The notes under the pieces: generated by a model
Database searches by the model: none
What the model saw: only the letters and a program-made list of their open reading frames with translations
What the model was told of the DNA's origin: nothing
Position numbers and translations under genes: made by a program
Shown: positions 10,556 to 20,139 of the stretch, in pieces
Position numbering within the stretch: position 1 is the first letter of the stretch
Layout: every line of letters begins with the position of its first letter
NCBI RefSeq assembly: GCF_040822115.1
Contig: NZ_CP162004.1
Coordinates: 2,418,001 to 2,482,000 of the forward strand
Source: Flavobacterium sp. WC2421
GTDB taxonomy: Bacteria; Bacteroidota; Bacteroidia; Flavobacteriales; Flavobacteriaceae
Length of the DNA stretch: 64,000 nt
Direction of reading: 5' to 3'

Positions 10556-11266
10556 TTATATTATGGACTGTTCGTAAAATTCAATCAATTGTTCTTTATC
10601 CCAAATGATTTCATCTTGGTAAAAAACACAAACAAATAAGTTTTCAGGACAAGGTTTAGTTTCATCCGAAAGATGTTTCCCTAAATAATGTTTTGCTAAT
10701 TCAAAGATTTTTTTGTCTTTACATCCAACTACTGCTAGAAACGCAATATTATCATTGTTACTTTCCTTATACTTTTCAATTCTAATGTTTTCCAGTTTGG
10801 CTGGAATAAGTTTATCTCTTAACTTTAAATAATCTTCTTGTCCAAATTGATTTGCTTTCTGTATATCTCGAATAAACTTTAATTCAATTGCTATGCAAGG
10901 TCCATCATAAGCAAATCCTTTACTTGTATATTGTTCGAAAAGTTCAATATTTTTAACTTCCATTTTACTTGGATCACCAATAGTAATATCTACTTCAAAA
11001 CCTGATTTTTTATCTATTTTAAACCACGTAACTTGAGAATGCACGTAACTTGTTTTAAGTTCAGAACTTCTTTGAGTATTAAAAATAGTGTCATTTTTAC
11101 AGCGATGATAGTCTTTCAATCCTTCTTCTTGAAGTAGTTTATTAAAAGTATGACATTCTAAATCGCCTTCTGTTAAAAGCATTCCTCTATTTTGTTTGTA
11201 TTCCTTTTGAAGCTTGTTTATTGCTTTTTCGACAGCTTTCATCCAAGTTAATGTAGGTTCAATCAT
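10556..11266 (-). CDS. Putative PD-(D/E)XK nuclease-like protein
   Basis: The protein has 236 residues. An acidic residue near 35 (TEGDLE), the beta-hairpin GFEVDITIGD near 90 and CIAIELKF near 127 follow the E...D...ExK order of the PD-(D/E)XK fold, so the catalytic D and ELK are visible directly. I do not recognise the exact family. It begins 3 bp after the HNH gene and is part of the large operon. A standalone nuclease beside an HNH nuclease and a DNA methylase suggests an effector that cuts unmodified or invading DNA (inference). It could instead be a non-cleaving DNA-binding member of the fold. Confidence 0.72.
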   Translation of the reverse strand: MIEPTLTWMKAVEKAINKLQKEYKQNRGMLLTEGDLECHTFNKLLQEEGLKDYHRCKNDTIFNTQRSSELKTSYVHSQVTWFKIDKKSGFEVDITIGDPSKMEVKNIELFEQYTSKGFAYDGPCIAIELKFIRDIQKANQFGQEDYLKLRDKLIPAKLENIRIEKYKESNNDNIAFLAVVGCKDKKIFELAKHYLGKHLSDETKPCPENLFVCVFYQDEIIWDKEQLIEFYEQSII

Positions 11267-11269
11267 AAC

Positions 11270-12022
11270 TTATCTCTCTAAATTTTCTTTAATAATTCCT
11301 TTCAACTCCTCGATACTCAATAGTTCTTTTCCTCGGTGTAACATTCTGTGGCAATTGGCACAAACTGGTCGTAAATCTTCTACGCTGGTTTTTCTTGCGC
11401 CTTCGGCAATAGGGTAGAGGTGGTGCATCTCTATAAATCCTTCGCCGTGGGAACCGTATGTTTTTGCAAAATCAAAATCACAAACAGCGCAATTGGTACC
11501 GTGATGTTCTTTGGCCAATGCTACTATTTTTTTGTTTCTATACTTTACTTCTTTATAGATTTGATACAAGAAACCTTCGTCTAAAAGTTGCTGATTGGAT
11601 TTTACTTTCGGCACAAATTTATCCTGTTCATTTAGCAATGATTTATGGACTAATAGTTCAAATCGTTTGCTGGCTTTTTGGTCTCGTTCAAACTTTTCGA
11701 GTATTGGATATTTATCTGCTTTTTTTGCCCAATTTATAAAAGCATTCAGAATTGTTTCTCTTGAGTTTTTATCCTTTATATCTAATACATTGATGAAGCC
11801 CAAACTGTACAATCGTTGTTTGGCCGTTCCTCCATGGTCATGATATTCGCCATCTGCACCCACACTTTTGCCGAATGTCCAATGTTTTAAATTGGGTGTG
11901 GCAATGTAGTTTTTTGCTGCTGACAATTCTTTTTTCCATTGGTCACCTTGCTCAATAATAAAATTACTATTTGTCTTGATGGCTTTGTAAATAGCTTTGT
12001 TTATTGTATCAATTTCTGTCAT
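11270..12022 (-). CDS. HNH endonuclease
   Basis: The protein has 250 residues with a C-terminal HNH domain: CAVCDFDF near residue 178, EMHHLYPI near 198 and PVCANCHRMLHRG near 220-232. These supply the zinc-knuckle cysteine pairs and the catalytic His-Asn-His set. The N-terminal 140 residues form an alpha-helical domain I cannot name; similar extensions in HNH restriction enzymes recognise DNA. It lies 3 bp after the methyltransferase gene and 3 bp before the PD-(D/E)XK-like gene. Methylase, HNH and helicases in one operon strongly suggest restriction. All HNH residues appear intact. Confidence 0.9.
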   Translation of the reverse strand: MTEIDTINKAIYKAIKTNSNFIIEQGDQWKKELSAAKNYIATPNLKHWTFGKSVGADGEYHDHGGTAKQRLYSLGFINVLDIKDKNSRETILNAFINWAKKADKYPILEKFERDQKASKRFELLVHKSLLNEQDKFVPKVKSNQQLLDEGFLYQIYKEVKYRNKKIVALAKEHHGTNCAVCDFDFAKTYGSHGEGFIEMHHLYPIAEGARKTSVEDLRPVCANCHRMLHRGKELLSIEELKGIIKENLER

Positions 12023-12025
12023 ACC

Positions 12026-15000
12026 CTAATTTTTAAATAACTCTTCAAAATGTTCCCAAGCCACTTTATAATCTGCAACTCTGTCACATTTATCAAAAGG
12101 CGCGTAATAGGTCATTTTTTGCCCTTTGTAGAGTTCACTTTTTATAGTATGTTCGTAGTTTTGACCTGCTTTTAGTTCTTTAATCGTGTCCCAAACCGGA
12201 CGGTCTAGACCAACACCCGTTAAGCCTTTACTACAGGTAAATACAATATTCCCTTTGGTGTCGTACCAAGTGTCGTCTTCGTTTTGTTGCAGTACCGGGA
12301 ATTGTACGTTGTAAATTAAGCTTAACTCCTCTAGCGTTAAATCCAACGCCATAGCGGTAATTACATCTATTTCTACTAATGCTTGGCGACGTTCAAACCA
12401 GTTGCGTAAAGGTGTGCTCCATTGCCATTCTTGGGTTAAGGTGTCAAACGGTTTTAAGCGAGTATCGTTTTTACTCCATTGGTCTTGAACAAAACTATCT
12501 TGCCAATTGTCTTGCCATAATGGTGCATAATACTTGTTCAAGCAATTGAGCTGTAAGGTGCGATTGAAAATTTGATCAATATATATGTTGTTTATTGCAA
12601 TAGGGAAAGTTTTTAATGTCTCATCATATAAATTATTTTTTCCTGTAATTTTAATATAAAAATCATAGACTATTGATGAAGCTAATGCACATAAAATAAT
12701 TACTTCACTTTCTTTTTCTGTAACTACAGAAATAATACTGTTTACATGAGAAACATTTGGAGTGATTAAAGCAGATTGTAATGTTCTTTCACCAGGCTGG
12801 TTTAGCATTTTTCCAAAGATGACTCTATACTTAGCATACCAGTTAAACCCACTACCAATTTCTTTAATTTTAGACAAATTATTTGGTAAATAATTTGTCC
12901 TAGGACGATAATTGATTGGAATTTCAAGATGATCTATATTATCATAGTCAGATCTCAGTTTACAGGCTTTCTTAGGGCATTTATAAAATGGATTTCCTAG
13001 ATAAAAATGTGGTCCACTCATTACAAAATCTACATCTTTATCTTCAAGGTATTTAGTTTCTCTTTTAATAATTTCGTCTTTAACCGCATTTGTTTCGTTC
13101 AAACCATCAGTTGAAAAATACTTAACATCACCTAATCTTTTTCTTGAAAAAGATAATTTTTCATAAACATCAATCAACTGTTTTGAGTAAGTGCTCACAA
13201 AAACAGATTCATTCCATACTGGTCTATCTTCAAATAAACTATTAATTAATCTGATTTCTTTTTCTGTTATGAACATTAAACGATTTCTATTTGAAGATAC
13301 ATTCCATTCAAAGCTATTATTCTTCTTAACTTTGATTCCTTTTGGTGTACTTAAATCATTACTAATAAAACAACCATCTATTGTGTTAGGTAGCAATAAC
13401 TCACTAATAGCAAAAAAACCTATAGCTGATTTATTCCCTGAATATACATTTATACTAAAAAACATTTGATCATGAACTTCAGCAAATAACTTCAATCCAT
13501 TACGAAAGTGAAAGTGATATTTGAGATGATAATAGATTTCTTTTCTTAAATTACCTGCTCTTGGATCATCAAATATTCCTTCAGGATGAACTAATCCTAT
13601 AAAACCATTTTTATTACTTAATAATAAAGAATTTGAAACGATACATTTATATAAATTATTTCTTTGACCAATTAATAATGGATAATTTTGTTCTGCTCCA
13701 ATAAAAGATTTTGTTGAATCAGCCCAAATGAACTCATTTATATAAAGTGATTTTAACCAATCATCATTATCCAAGATTGATTCTGATTTTTTTTTAATTT
13801 GTGGTGCAGAATAATCTCTTATAGATATTTCTGGGTTTTTTTCAGAGAGAACTCCAGCTTCATCAAGTTCAATATTTACCCAGGGAGGGTTACCAGCAAT
13901 CAAATCAAAACCACCACGTTCCCAAAACACTTCCAAAAACTCCAGTTGCGGGTGAAAGAAAAAGTATTGTTTGGCGAGTTGGCTTACCAAAACCAGTCGT
14001 TGGTTTTTGTCAAACAAGTCTTGTTGCTGGGTGCTGTCCACAACTACATCGGTAAAAGCTTGGTTTTCGGCAGCAGAGGTTCCAGGTTCCAATACCATAC
14101 TCATTTGCACACCAGTTTCAAACATGTTTTGTTGTCCTCGACGGTCTTCCATACCTTCAACAGCTTTATTTACATTTAGTTTCAGGATTTCTTCAATATC
14201 TTGCCAATATTGCCTACGGTTGGGTATAGTAGCTGCTTCACGCACATCCCAAAACCACAAACTACACCAATAGTCCATCACCATTTTTAGTTTAAAATAA
14301 GGTGCGTTGTGGCGGTTGCGCTGGTCGGCCAGGCGTTCTTTTTCGTCATAGCTACGCATTTCGGCCGTAAGCTGCTGTACCGGTACGCCAAAAATATGTT
14401 GTTTGGTTGCAGTGGCTTGGTTAATGGAGCGTTGAAATTTGTAATAGTCGATAAGCAGTTCGTCTATTTTGTTGCTGATTTTTTTAAGAATTTCCACTTC
14501 TGATTTGGTGAGTTGTTTGCACCATTCTGCCTTCCATTTGGAAACCGCTTTGCTTTCGGCTTCATAATCGACTTTCAGCATTTTAATTCCTGCCGAAGCC
14601 AACATGTTCTTATCAGGCAACAAGAAATGATAAATTTCATCAGCTTTGCGATCGTGGTTTATCTTGACGTAATTGGTAGAAGGTTTGAATTCCAATAGGC
14701 GAGGGGCCTTGTTCCACCATTCTTTTTTAACTGGAACTCTTTTGCTTTTCCCTTTGCTGTCTTTAATTAATTCGTATTCTTCTTCAACATCTTTGGCGGC
14801 ATAGACTTTTAACCATGCTCCCACCACGGCATTACCCACTGCTAAACGGTTGCTAAAGAAAGGGGTTTCCATATCTTTATGAATCACGTTGAGCCACAAA
14901 GAAAGTTTACCCAATTCAATCGCTGTAGGGTTTAAATCGACTCCGTAGGTATTGTTAGTAGCAATATAGGCTTTTACACGTTGTAGCTCTTCCAGGTATT

Positions 15001-16867
15001 TATCGGGAGCCACACGCCATTCTTTTCTTCCACTATCGCGAAGTTCTTTTTGACGATAAGTGAGATAGGCATCAGCGACCTGATTGATCATTTCGTTGTG
15101 AAAAGCAGCGGCACCCATAGCTGGTTCCAAAAGCTTTAGATCTAGTAGTTCTATGGCTTTCATTTCGCCTTTTTCCAGCTTTTCCAAGATGGGTTTTAGG
15201 GTGTATTTTACGGTAGATTTTGTCAGTACCTCAGGCGTATAGTAAGAAGCTGATTTTTGACGGTCACGACCACTCAGGCGATACACAAAAGCACCTTTTT
15301 TGGTAATGATATCCTGATCAACACTGTCTTTGAGGATTTCATTTTCTTTGAAATCGTCACGGCGCGAACGAGGTACCATATAAGTGCCTTCTTTAGGTTT
15401 ACCCGCTTTGTGGACTTCAATATAATCCTGTTCCGCATAGAAACCACGAAACGCCAATAAACTTTCGTACACGCTTCCCAATTGGTTAATACCTAGATTG
15501 GCATACGATATACGGCCACGGGTTTTGTTCTTTTGTTGCTTAGAAAGGGACAATTGACAAATGATGTCTTGCCAGGTTTTATTTCTAAATTTTACTTTGT
15601 GTAAATGATAAAGTTTACGGTCATCAAAAATAGGGGAGTCGATATGACGTACCCTAAAGCTTTTGTTGTTCCCATTTTCACTTTCACGATAGCCGGAGCT
15701 TAAAACATAAAATAATTTACTCAGTGATTCATGAAAGAAATAGCCATTGATACTGCTTTCAGAGTATAATGGCACTTGTTCCAGGTCGCGCAGCATCTCA
15801 AGTGAATAGCCTTTGTTGTAAATAGAGTCATTGCTAGGCAAGATATCTAAATCTTCGCGGCTTTCGGCATAGAAAATAAAGAGTAAACGGTAAATGAAGC
15901 GCAAACAATCGTCTTTGATTTCTTGCTCGAAGGTATCGTCGGTTTCATCAAGGTTTTCTTTTATTTGTACTTTGTTGTGATGGTACCAAATGGCCTCGTT
16001 TGCCAAGGCTTCCACCGCATTGATGATTCCTTCCTTTAGATCTTTGGTAACTTCATAAGCACTTTTATGGCTGTCTTCATCCAATTGATCTAGTAAGACC
16101 ATATTACTGTCTGGTGCCAAAGTTTCTTTACCTAAAAGGAAATAGAACAGTGCATAGTAATTGGCATTCCTGTTGGCTGTGGCTTCTGTGAAAAGTTCCT
16201 CCAAATCAATTTCCAAATAACTACCACGGAACCATTTCTCCTGCTCTAGAAGAAACACTACGTTTCCAGCCAAAAGCATGATGTATTTTGGGCGGTTGTG
16301 TTGTTCTAAAAGGAACAATTCAGAAATTGCTTTATTGATAATTACAGGCGAAATAGTTACTCCTGCTGGCGTAGTAAAAACCCTGTCCCATTGACTGCGG
16401 TGATAACGTTGTGGTGGAGAAGCCAATTCCTCTTCGGCTACATTGTACTGTTGTTCAAACAAGCCATCTGGTTCTGTGTCGTCTTCTCTGATCAAGGCCT
16501 GCATTTCCATAATCATCAGGTGCGGTTGGACACCACGATAGAGTATATGACGCACAGGAATTACATCCTTTTCTGTCAGATGGAACAAATTTTTGTATTG
16601 ATGGTGATCGCCGTCATATCCTAGCACGTTTAAAAGATAGGAATGAAACTTATGGGTTTCTTCAATTTTATCTTTGGTACGTAATTTGCCTTCAATGAAT
16701 AGTTGTTTGAAACGGTAAAAACGGTCTTTTAAAGGCGTGATTTTTTTATTGAATTCTTTGATATCTTCTGCAGCATATCCTGTTTTAGATAGCACTTTGG
16801 AAGTGAAATCTTCATCAAAATAATTGGAAGAGAAATAATCACCGGTATTTTTTAGAAATTTAAGCAT
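12026..16867 (-). CDS. Giant N6-adenine DNA methyltransferase (Eco57I/PglX-like)
   Basis: The protein has 1613 residues. SAM-binding motif I is LEPAMGAAAF near 580 (consensus DPAxGSGxF), followed by GVDLNPTAIELGKLSLW near 643, and the catalytic motif IV is AGNPPW near 990. The gap of about 400 residues between motifs I and IV is large and implies an inserted domain. The C-terminal half after NPPW resembles the target-recognition part of type IIG and BREX PglX enzymes. The first 550 residues have no nuclease motif I trust. It starts 8 bp after the SNF2 gene. Expected role: methylation of adenine in host DNA, marking self. Its size exceeds typical PglX (about 1200 residues). Confidence 0.9.
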   Translation of the reverse strand: MLKFLKNTGDYFSSNYFDEDFTSKVLSKTGYAAEDIKEFNKKITPLKDRFYRFKQLFIEGKLRTKDKIEETHKFHSYLLNVLGYDGDHHQYKNLFHLTEKDVIPVRHILYRGVQPHLMIMEMQALIREDDTEPDGLFEQQYNVAEEELASPPQRYHRSQWDRVFTTPAGVTISPVIINKAISELFLLEQHNRPKYIMLLAGNVVFLLEQEKWFRGSYLEIDLEELFTEATANRNANYYALFYFLLGKETLAPDSNMVLLDQLDEDSHKSAYEVTKDLKEGIINAVEALANEAIWYHHNKVQIKENLDETDDTFEQEIKDDCLRFIYRLLFIFYAESREDLDILPSNDSIYNKGYSLEMLRDLEQVPLYSESSINGYFFHESLSKLFYVLSSGYRESENGNNKSFRVRHIDSPIFDDRKLYHLHKVKFRNKTWQDIICQLSLSKQQKNKTRGRISYANLGINQLGSVYESLLAFRGFYAEQDYIEVHKAGKPKEGTYMVPRSRRDDFKENEILKDSVDQDIITKKGAFVYRLSGRDRQKSASYYTPEVLTKSTVKYTLKPILEKLEKGEMKAIELLDLKLLEPAMGAAAFHNEMINQVADAYLTYRQKELRDSGRKEWRVAPDKYLEELQRVKAYIATNNTYGVDLNPTAIELGKLSLWLNVIHKDMETPFFSNRLAVGNAVVGAWLKVYAAKDVEEEYELIKDSKGKSKRVPVKKEWWNKAPRLLEFKPSTNYVKINHDRKADEIYHFLLPDKNMLASAGIKMLKVDYEAESKAVSKWKAEWCKQLTKSEVEILKKISNKIDELLIDYYKFQRSINQATATKQHIFGVPVQQLTAEMRSYDEKERLADQRNRHNAPYFKLKMVMDYWCSLWFWDVREAATIPNRRQYWQDIEEILKLNVNKAVEGMEDRRGQQNMFETGVQMSMVLEPGTSAAENQAFTDVVVDSTQQQDLFDKNQRLVLVSQLAKQYFFFHPQLEFLEVFWERGGFDLIAGNPPWVNIELDEAGVLSEKNPEISIRDYSAPQIKKKSESILDNDDWLKSLYINEFIWADSTKSFIGAEQNYPLLIGQRNNLYKCIVSNSLLLSNKNGFIGLVHPEGIFDDPRAGNLRKEIYYHLKYHFHFRNGLKLFAEVHDQMFFSINVYSGNKSAIGFFAISELLLPNTIDGCFISNDLSTPKGIKVKKNNSFEWNVSSNRNRLMFITEKEIRLINSLFEDRPVWNESVFVSTYSKQLIDVYEKLSFSRKRLGDVKYFSTDGLNETNAVKDEIIKRETKYLEDKDVDFVMSGPHFYLGNPFYKCPKKACKLRSDYDNIDHLEIPINYRPRTNYLPNNLSKIKEIGSGFNWYAKYRVIFGKMLNQPGERTLQSALITPNVSHVNSIISVVTEKESEVIILCALASSIVYDFYIKITGKNNLYDETLKTFPIAINNIYIDQIFNRTLQLNCLNKYYAPLWQDNWQDSFVQDQWSKNDTRLKPFDTLTQEWQWSTPLRNWFERRQALVEIDVITAMALDLTLEELSLIYNVQFPVLQQNEDDTWYDTKGNIVFTCSKGLTGVGLDRPVWDTIKELKAGQNYEHTIKSELYKGQKMTYYAPFDKCDRVADYKVAWEHFEELFKN

Positions 16868-16875
16868 GGATTTGA

Positions 16876-19758
16876 TTATGAATTATAAAAAACGGCAATT
16901 ACTTTTAAATAAGGTTCCCCCTGTAAAGAGGTTAAATCTTTAAAGTACTGGCTTGAACTGCTCAAAATAGTTTCGATTTCGCGTTGTTTGTTGTCTTTCA
17001 TTTTAGCCCAATAATTGCCGACATTTTTTTCATTAAAATCGATTTCTAATTGTTCGATGGCAGCGGAATGCCAGTTTTCTATCTTGGTTTGGTAAGCGCT
17101 CATTTTACTTTCCATGTTTCCTTCTAACACTTGTTGTTCCTCTTGCATATGACTATGAGCCCATTCTACAGCATCGGGTAAAATGCTTTGCAGGTTCGCA
17201 ATATGCTGCTCTGTGATGGTCTCAGTAAACATTTTTTCTGTTAGCTTAAATTCAGAAATAAACTGATTTAAATCGAGAGTTTTTCTATGAATTGTTCCAT
17301 CGTCATTTAACCCCACTACATAGAAATCGGATAAAATAGGCTGTCCTAAATTATTAGCAATTTGTCCTTGAAAAATGTACCAAGCCGTTTGAGCTGGAAA
17401 GATTTTAGACTTGGCTACCAAAGCCACATCTTTGTCTACGCTTGCTTCTAACTTAGTCATATAATACCGAACTACTGGATGCAAATCATAGAGCACTTGA
17501 AATTCAGCCCAAGCCCCTTTTTTCTTCCTAGCATCTTCAATGGATTTTTGAACTAAATCTTTATCCAATGATAATTTGTATAAACCACCGATGGCAGGTT
17601 TTGATTCTGGCGGTAGGTCGAATAGTATTTGGTTTAGGTCTTTGGTGTTAACTATTTCTATATAATCTTCACTTACTTCAACCTCTTTGTGTTTTAGTTG
17701 TTGGGCAGAATCTAATTGCTCGAATAACGCTTGGTAATATTTAAAATCAGAAGAGTAGATTGAGGTTGGCTGTTCATAAGGATCGTCTGTTACCACAACT
17801 TCTGTTTTGTCATCGTCACTGCCAAAAAGCGTAGAGAAATCAAAATCTTTCATGGCTTTATCAGTAGTGTCTAAGAAATTTTCATTTTGAGTTAAAAAAG
17901 CTTTTTCAATAAATTTCTCTTCCTTATCTGTATCGTACAACTTCATTACAGAACCTGCATCTCCTAATGTTTTATAAACTTCTTCTTCTTTCTTAGTCAA
18001 ACGATCAACGATGTGTAAATCAGTTTTCAATCCTTCAATATCCGATTCGGCAATGATGTAATGAATAAATGGTGTTTTCTTTTGACCATAACGATCAATA
18101 CGACCGTTGCGTTGTTCAAGAGTAATCAGTGACCAAGGAATATCGTAATTGAACATTCGGTTACAGAAGTAATGAAGGTTTACCCCCTGAGAACCTGCAT
18201 CAGAACATAGCAGTATTTTTACAGCACTATCCTGTTTCCCAAAATCTTCAATAATATTTTGTTGCTCACTATCAGATAGGCCGCCATGAAAATAAGCAAT
18301 GGCTTCATCGCTAATTTTAAAATCATTTTTCAGATTTCCTTTAAGGTATTCCAAAGTGTTTATTCGCTCTGCAAAAATCACATAACGGTCGTCTTGTTTT
18401 TTTCCAGACCAACCTAAACCTAAAAGGGTTTCTTTTAGTTTTTTATATTTAGTATCTGATTTGCTAGATATAATTTTTTCAAGTTTTACTTTTAAGGTTT
18501 GTAGGATTTCCACATTATCCTCAAAACTAGAATCGGAACTGTTTTTAACTTTGACTTTTTCTAATCTTCGTTTTACACTTTCTAAAGCTGCTAAAGGTGA
18601 AGACATAAATGCTTTGAATAATCCTATAGAGAATAGAAAGTCATTTTTTGATTTTTGTTCTTTACCTTCCTTTATTTTCTCAATAGCTTTGAATTTGAGC
18701 TCTTGTTGGTATTGCAAAAAATCAATTTCATCGGCACTTAATGTAGCAGAAACTCGCTCTATTTTTCGTTCTTGAAAATTGGCTCTAACGGTTTCGTCTA
18801 CAATATCATTTTTAAATCTACGCACATAGTAAGGTGCTACATGGCTTTTGTCGTATTCCCCGCTCTTGGGAATAGCTGTTGGCTCAATCATGTTAATCAG
18901 GTTGGCAAAATTTTCTTTTTTACCATTATGTGGTGTCGCTGAGGTAAGTATTAACGACTCACATTTTTTGGCAATGAATTGCGCTAAATCTCCTTTTTGG
19001 CTTCTATCATTGGCCACAGTATGACATTCGTCAATGACCACCACATCCCATCTTGATTTTTCTAAATAATGTCTGAACTTAGCATTTTGTTTCAATGTGT
19101 CAATTGAAATTATAGTTTTATCATAGTATTCAAAAGGGTTTTTATTGGCAGGTAATTGTGATTTTATCTTAGCAATTCCATCCGAGTCTAAACGTACTAA
19201 TGGAATGGCAAAACGGTTCCACAATTCTTGTTGGAATTGTGCTAATATTGATTTTGGAGCCAATACCATAATCCGTTTTCCTTTACCTCTTTTGATCATT
19301 TCTGCTAAGAAGATACCCACTTCTATCGTTTTTCCTAATCCAACACCATCAGCGATTAATAGACGAGGTCTTGGCAGTTGGAGTGCTTTTAGGGTAGGAG
19401 TCAATTGGTATTCTGCTGCATTGATAGCGGCTTTAGTAGCAATTGTTATTTTATCTGAAAATATAGCCGAGTTCCGTATTTGGGTTTCCAGAAATAATTT
19501 TGTTTTTCTGTAACCACTATCAGTATCCGGAATAAGTGTTGTAAAGTTAGGATCAATGGGCTTTATGTCGGTATCTAAATTGGTATCAAAAGAAAATCGT
19601 TTTCCTTTTACCAATTCACTAATACCTTCGGCTTCCAGTAACTGTGAACCATCATGATTTGTGTTCGTCCCCGTGACAATAAAATCTTCTCCTCTGGTAG
19701 ATATTCTTTGTCCTATGGTTAGATTGTAGTTTTGAAGGGCTGCTTGGTCTAAATTCAT
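16876..19758 (-). CDS. SNF2/RapA-type helicase, first gene of operon
   Basis: The protein has 960 residues. Motif I is DGVGLGKTIE near 139, motif II DECH near 241, motif III TSATPHNG near 272, and motif VI RNGRIDRYGQ near 551, all diagnostic of Snf2/RapA superfamily 2 translocases. The C-terminal 300 residues are helical and partly coiled-coil-like, with no PLD nuclease HKD motif seen. It is the promoter-proximal gene, with a palindrome 43 bp upstream. Pairing of a SNF2 helicase with an adenine methylase is the hallmark of DISARM class 1 (drmD, drmMI), but drmA, drmB and drmC are not present in the window. The start at 19758 is the first ATG after the upstream non-coding region. Confidence 0.92.
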   Translation of the reverse strand: MNLDQAALQNYNLTIGQRISTRGEDFIVTGTNTNHDGSQLLEAEGISELVKGKRFSFDTNLDTDIKPIDPNFTTLIPDTDSGYRKTKLFLETQIRNSAIFSDKITIATKAAINAAEYQLTPTLKALQLPRPRLLIADGVGLGKTIEVGIFLAEMIKRGKGKRIMVLAPKSILAQFQQELWNRFAIPLVRLDSDGIAKIKSQLPANKNPFEYYDKTIISIDTLKQNAKFRHYLEKSRWDVVVIDECHTVANDRSQKGDLAQFIAKKCESLILTSATPHNGKKENFANLINMIEPTAIPKSGEYDKSHVAPYYVRRFKNDIVDETVRANFQERKIERVSATLSADEIDFLQYQQELKFKAIEKIKEGKEQKSKNDFLFSIGLFKAFMSSPLAALESVKRRLEKVKVKNSSDSSFEDNVEILQTLKVKLEKIISSKSDTKYKKLKETLLGLGWSGKKQDDRYVIFAERINTLEYLKGNLKNDFKISDEAIAYFHGGLSDSEQQNIIEDFGKQDSAVKILLCSDAGSQGVNLHYFCNRMFNYDIPWSLITLEQRNGRIDRYGQKKTPFIHYIIAESDIEGLKTDLHIVDRLTKKEEEVYKTLGDAGSVMKLYDTDKEEKFIEKAFLTQNENFLDTTDKAMKDFDFSTLFGSDDDKTEVVVTDDPYEQPTSIYSSDFKYYQALFEQLDSAQQLKHKEVEVSEDYIEIVNTKDLNQILFDLPPESKPAIGGLYKLSLDKDLVQKSIEDARKKKGAWAEFQVLYDLHPVVRYYMTKLEASVDKDVALVAKSKIFPAQTAWYIFQGQIANNLGQPILSDFYVVGLNDDGTIHRKTLDLNQFISEFKLTEKMFTETITEQHIANLQSILPDAVEWAHSHMQEEQQVLEGNMESKMSAYQTKIENWHSAAIEQLEIDFNEKNVGNYWAKMKDNKQREIETILSSSSQYFKDLTSLQGEPYLKVIAVFYNS

Positions 19759-20139
19759 TTAGTGCTATATTGCTTATTTTGGTTTGATTGCAATTAGAAT
19801 ATTTACATTGCGTCAATATGTAAATCTAATTTTTTTTAGCAGATAAACCTATTCAAATAATGAACTGGTAATAATGTTATTTTAAAATATTCTATTGGTA
19901 CTTCTACCATTTATTAATCAAAATCAAAAGTATTGATTGTGTTCTGATTATTTTTACGGTTTCCCACATTTGTAGAGTTTAAGTCCTTGTTTAGTGGTTC
20001 ATTTTAGTAGAATTTATATCAAATTATAGTCCTTTAGTTGTATTTGTGTAAATGAACGATATTTTGTAGGATTTTACTATACCCACTTTTAGTGATATTT
20101 AATTTTATTAGCATATTTTTCGTGTCTAGTCATAAACTG
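19759..20139. other. Intergenic region upstream of the defence operon
   Basis: These 381 bp hold no credible gene. The part next to the SNF2 start carries a palindrome at 19801-19825 and probably the operon promoter. The remainder is very AT-rich, with no hairpin terminator for the gene arriving from the right that I can identify. Confidence 0.6.
19801..19825 (-). promoter_or_regulatory. Imperfect palindrome, possible operator of the defence operon
   Basis: ATTTACATTG and CAATATGTAAAT form an inverted repeat (arms ATTTACAT-TG versus ATTTACATATTG) around CGT. It ends 43 bp upstream of the SNF2 start codon. Read on the minus strand its centre contains TTGACG, a -35/-33-like element, so a bound repressor would block the promoter. 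No regulator gene is visible next to it. Operator function is inference. Confidence 0.4.

Noticed and set aside
13799..14273. Plus-strand ORFs of 100-126 aa opposite the giant methyltransferase
   Set aside because: They are antisense shadows of a gene with clear motifs on the minus strand.
1..19758. Calling the large operon DISARM or BREX
   Set aside because: Only the SNF2-methylase pair is shared with DISARM class 1; no DrmA, DrmB or DrmC and no PglZ, BrxC or BrxL were found in the window. The locus continues to the left, so this is a rejection for the visible part only.
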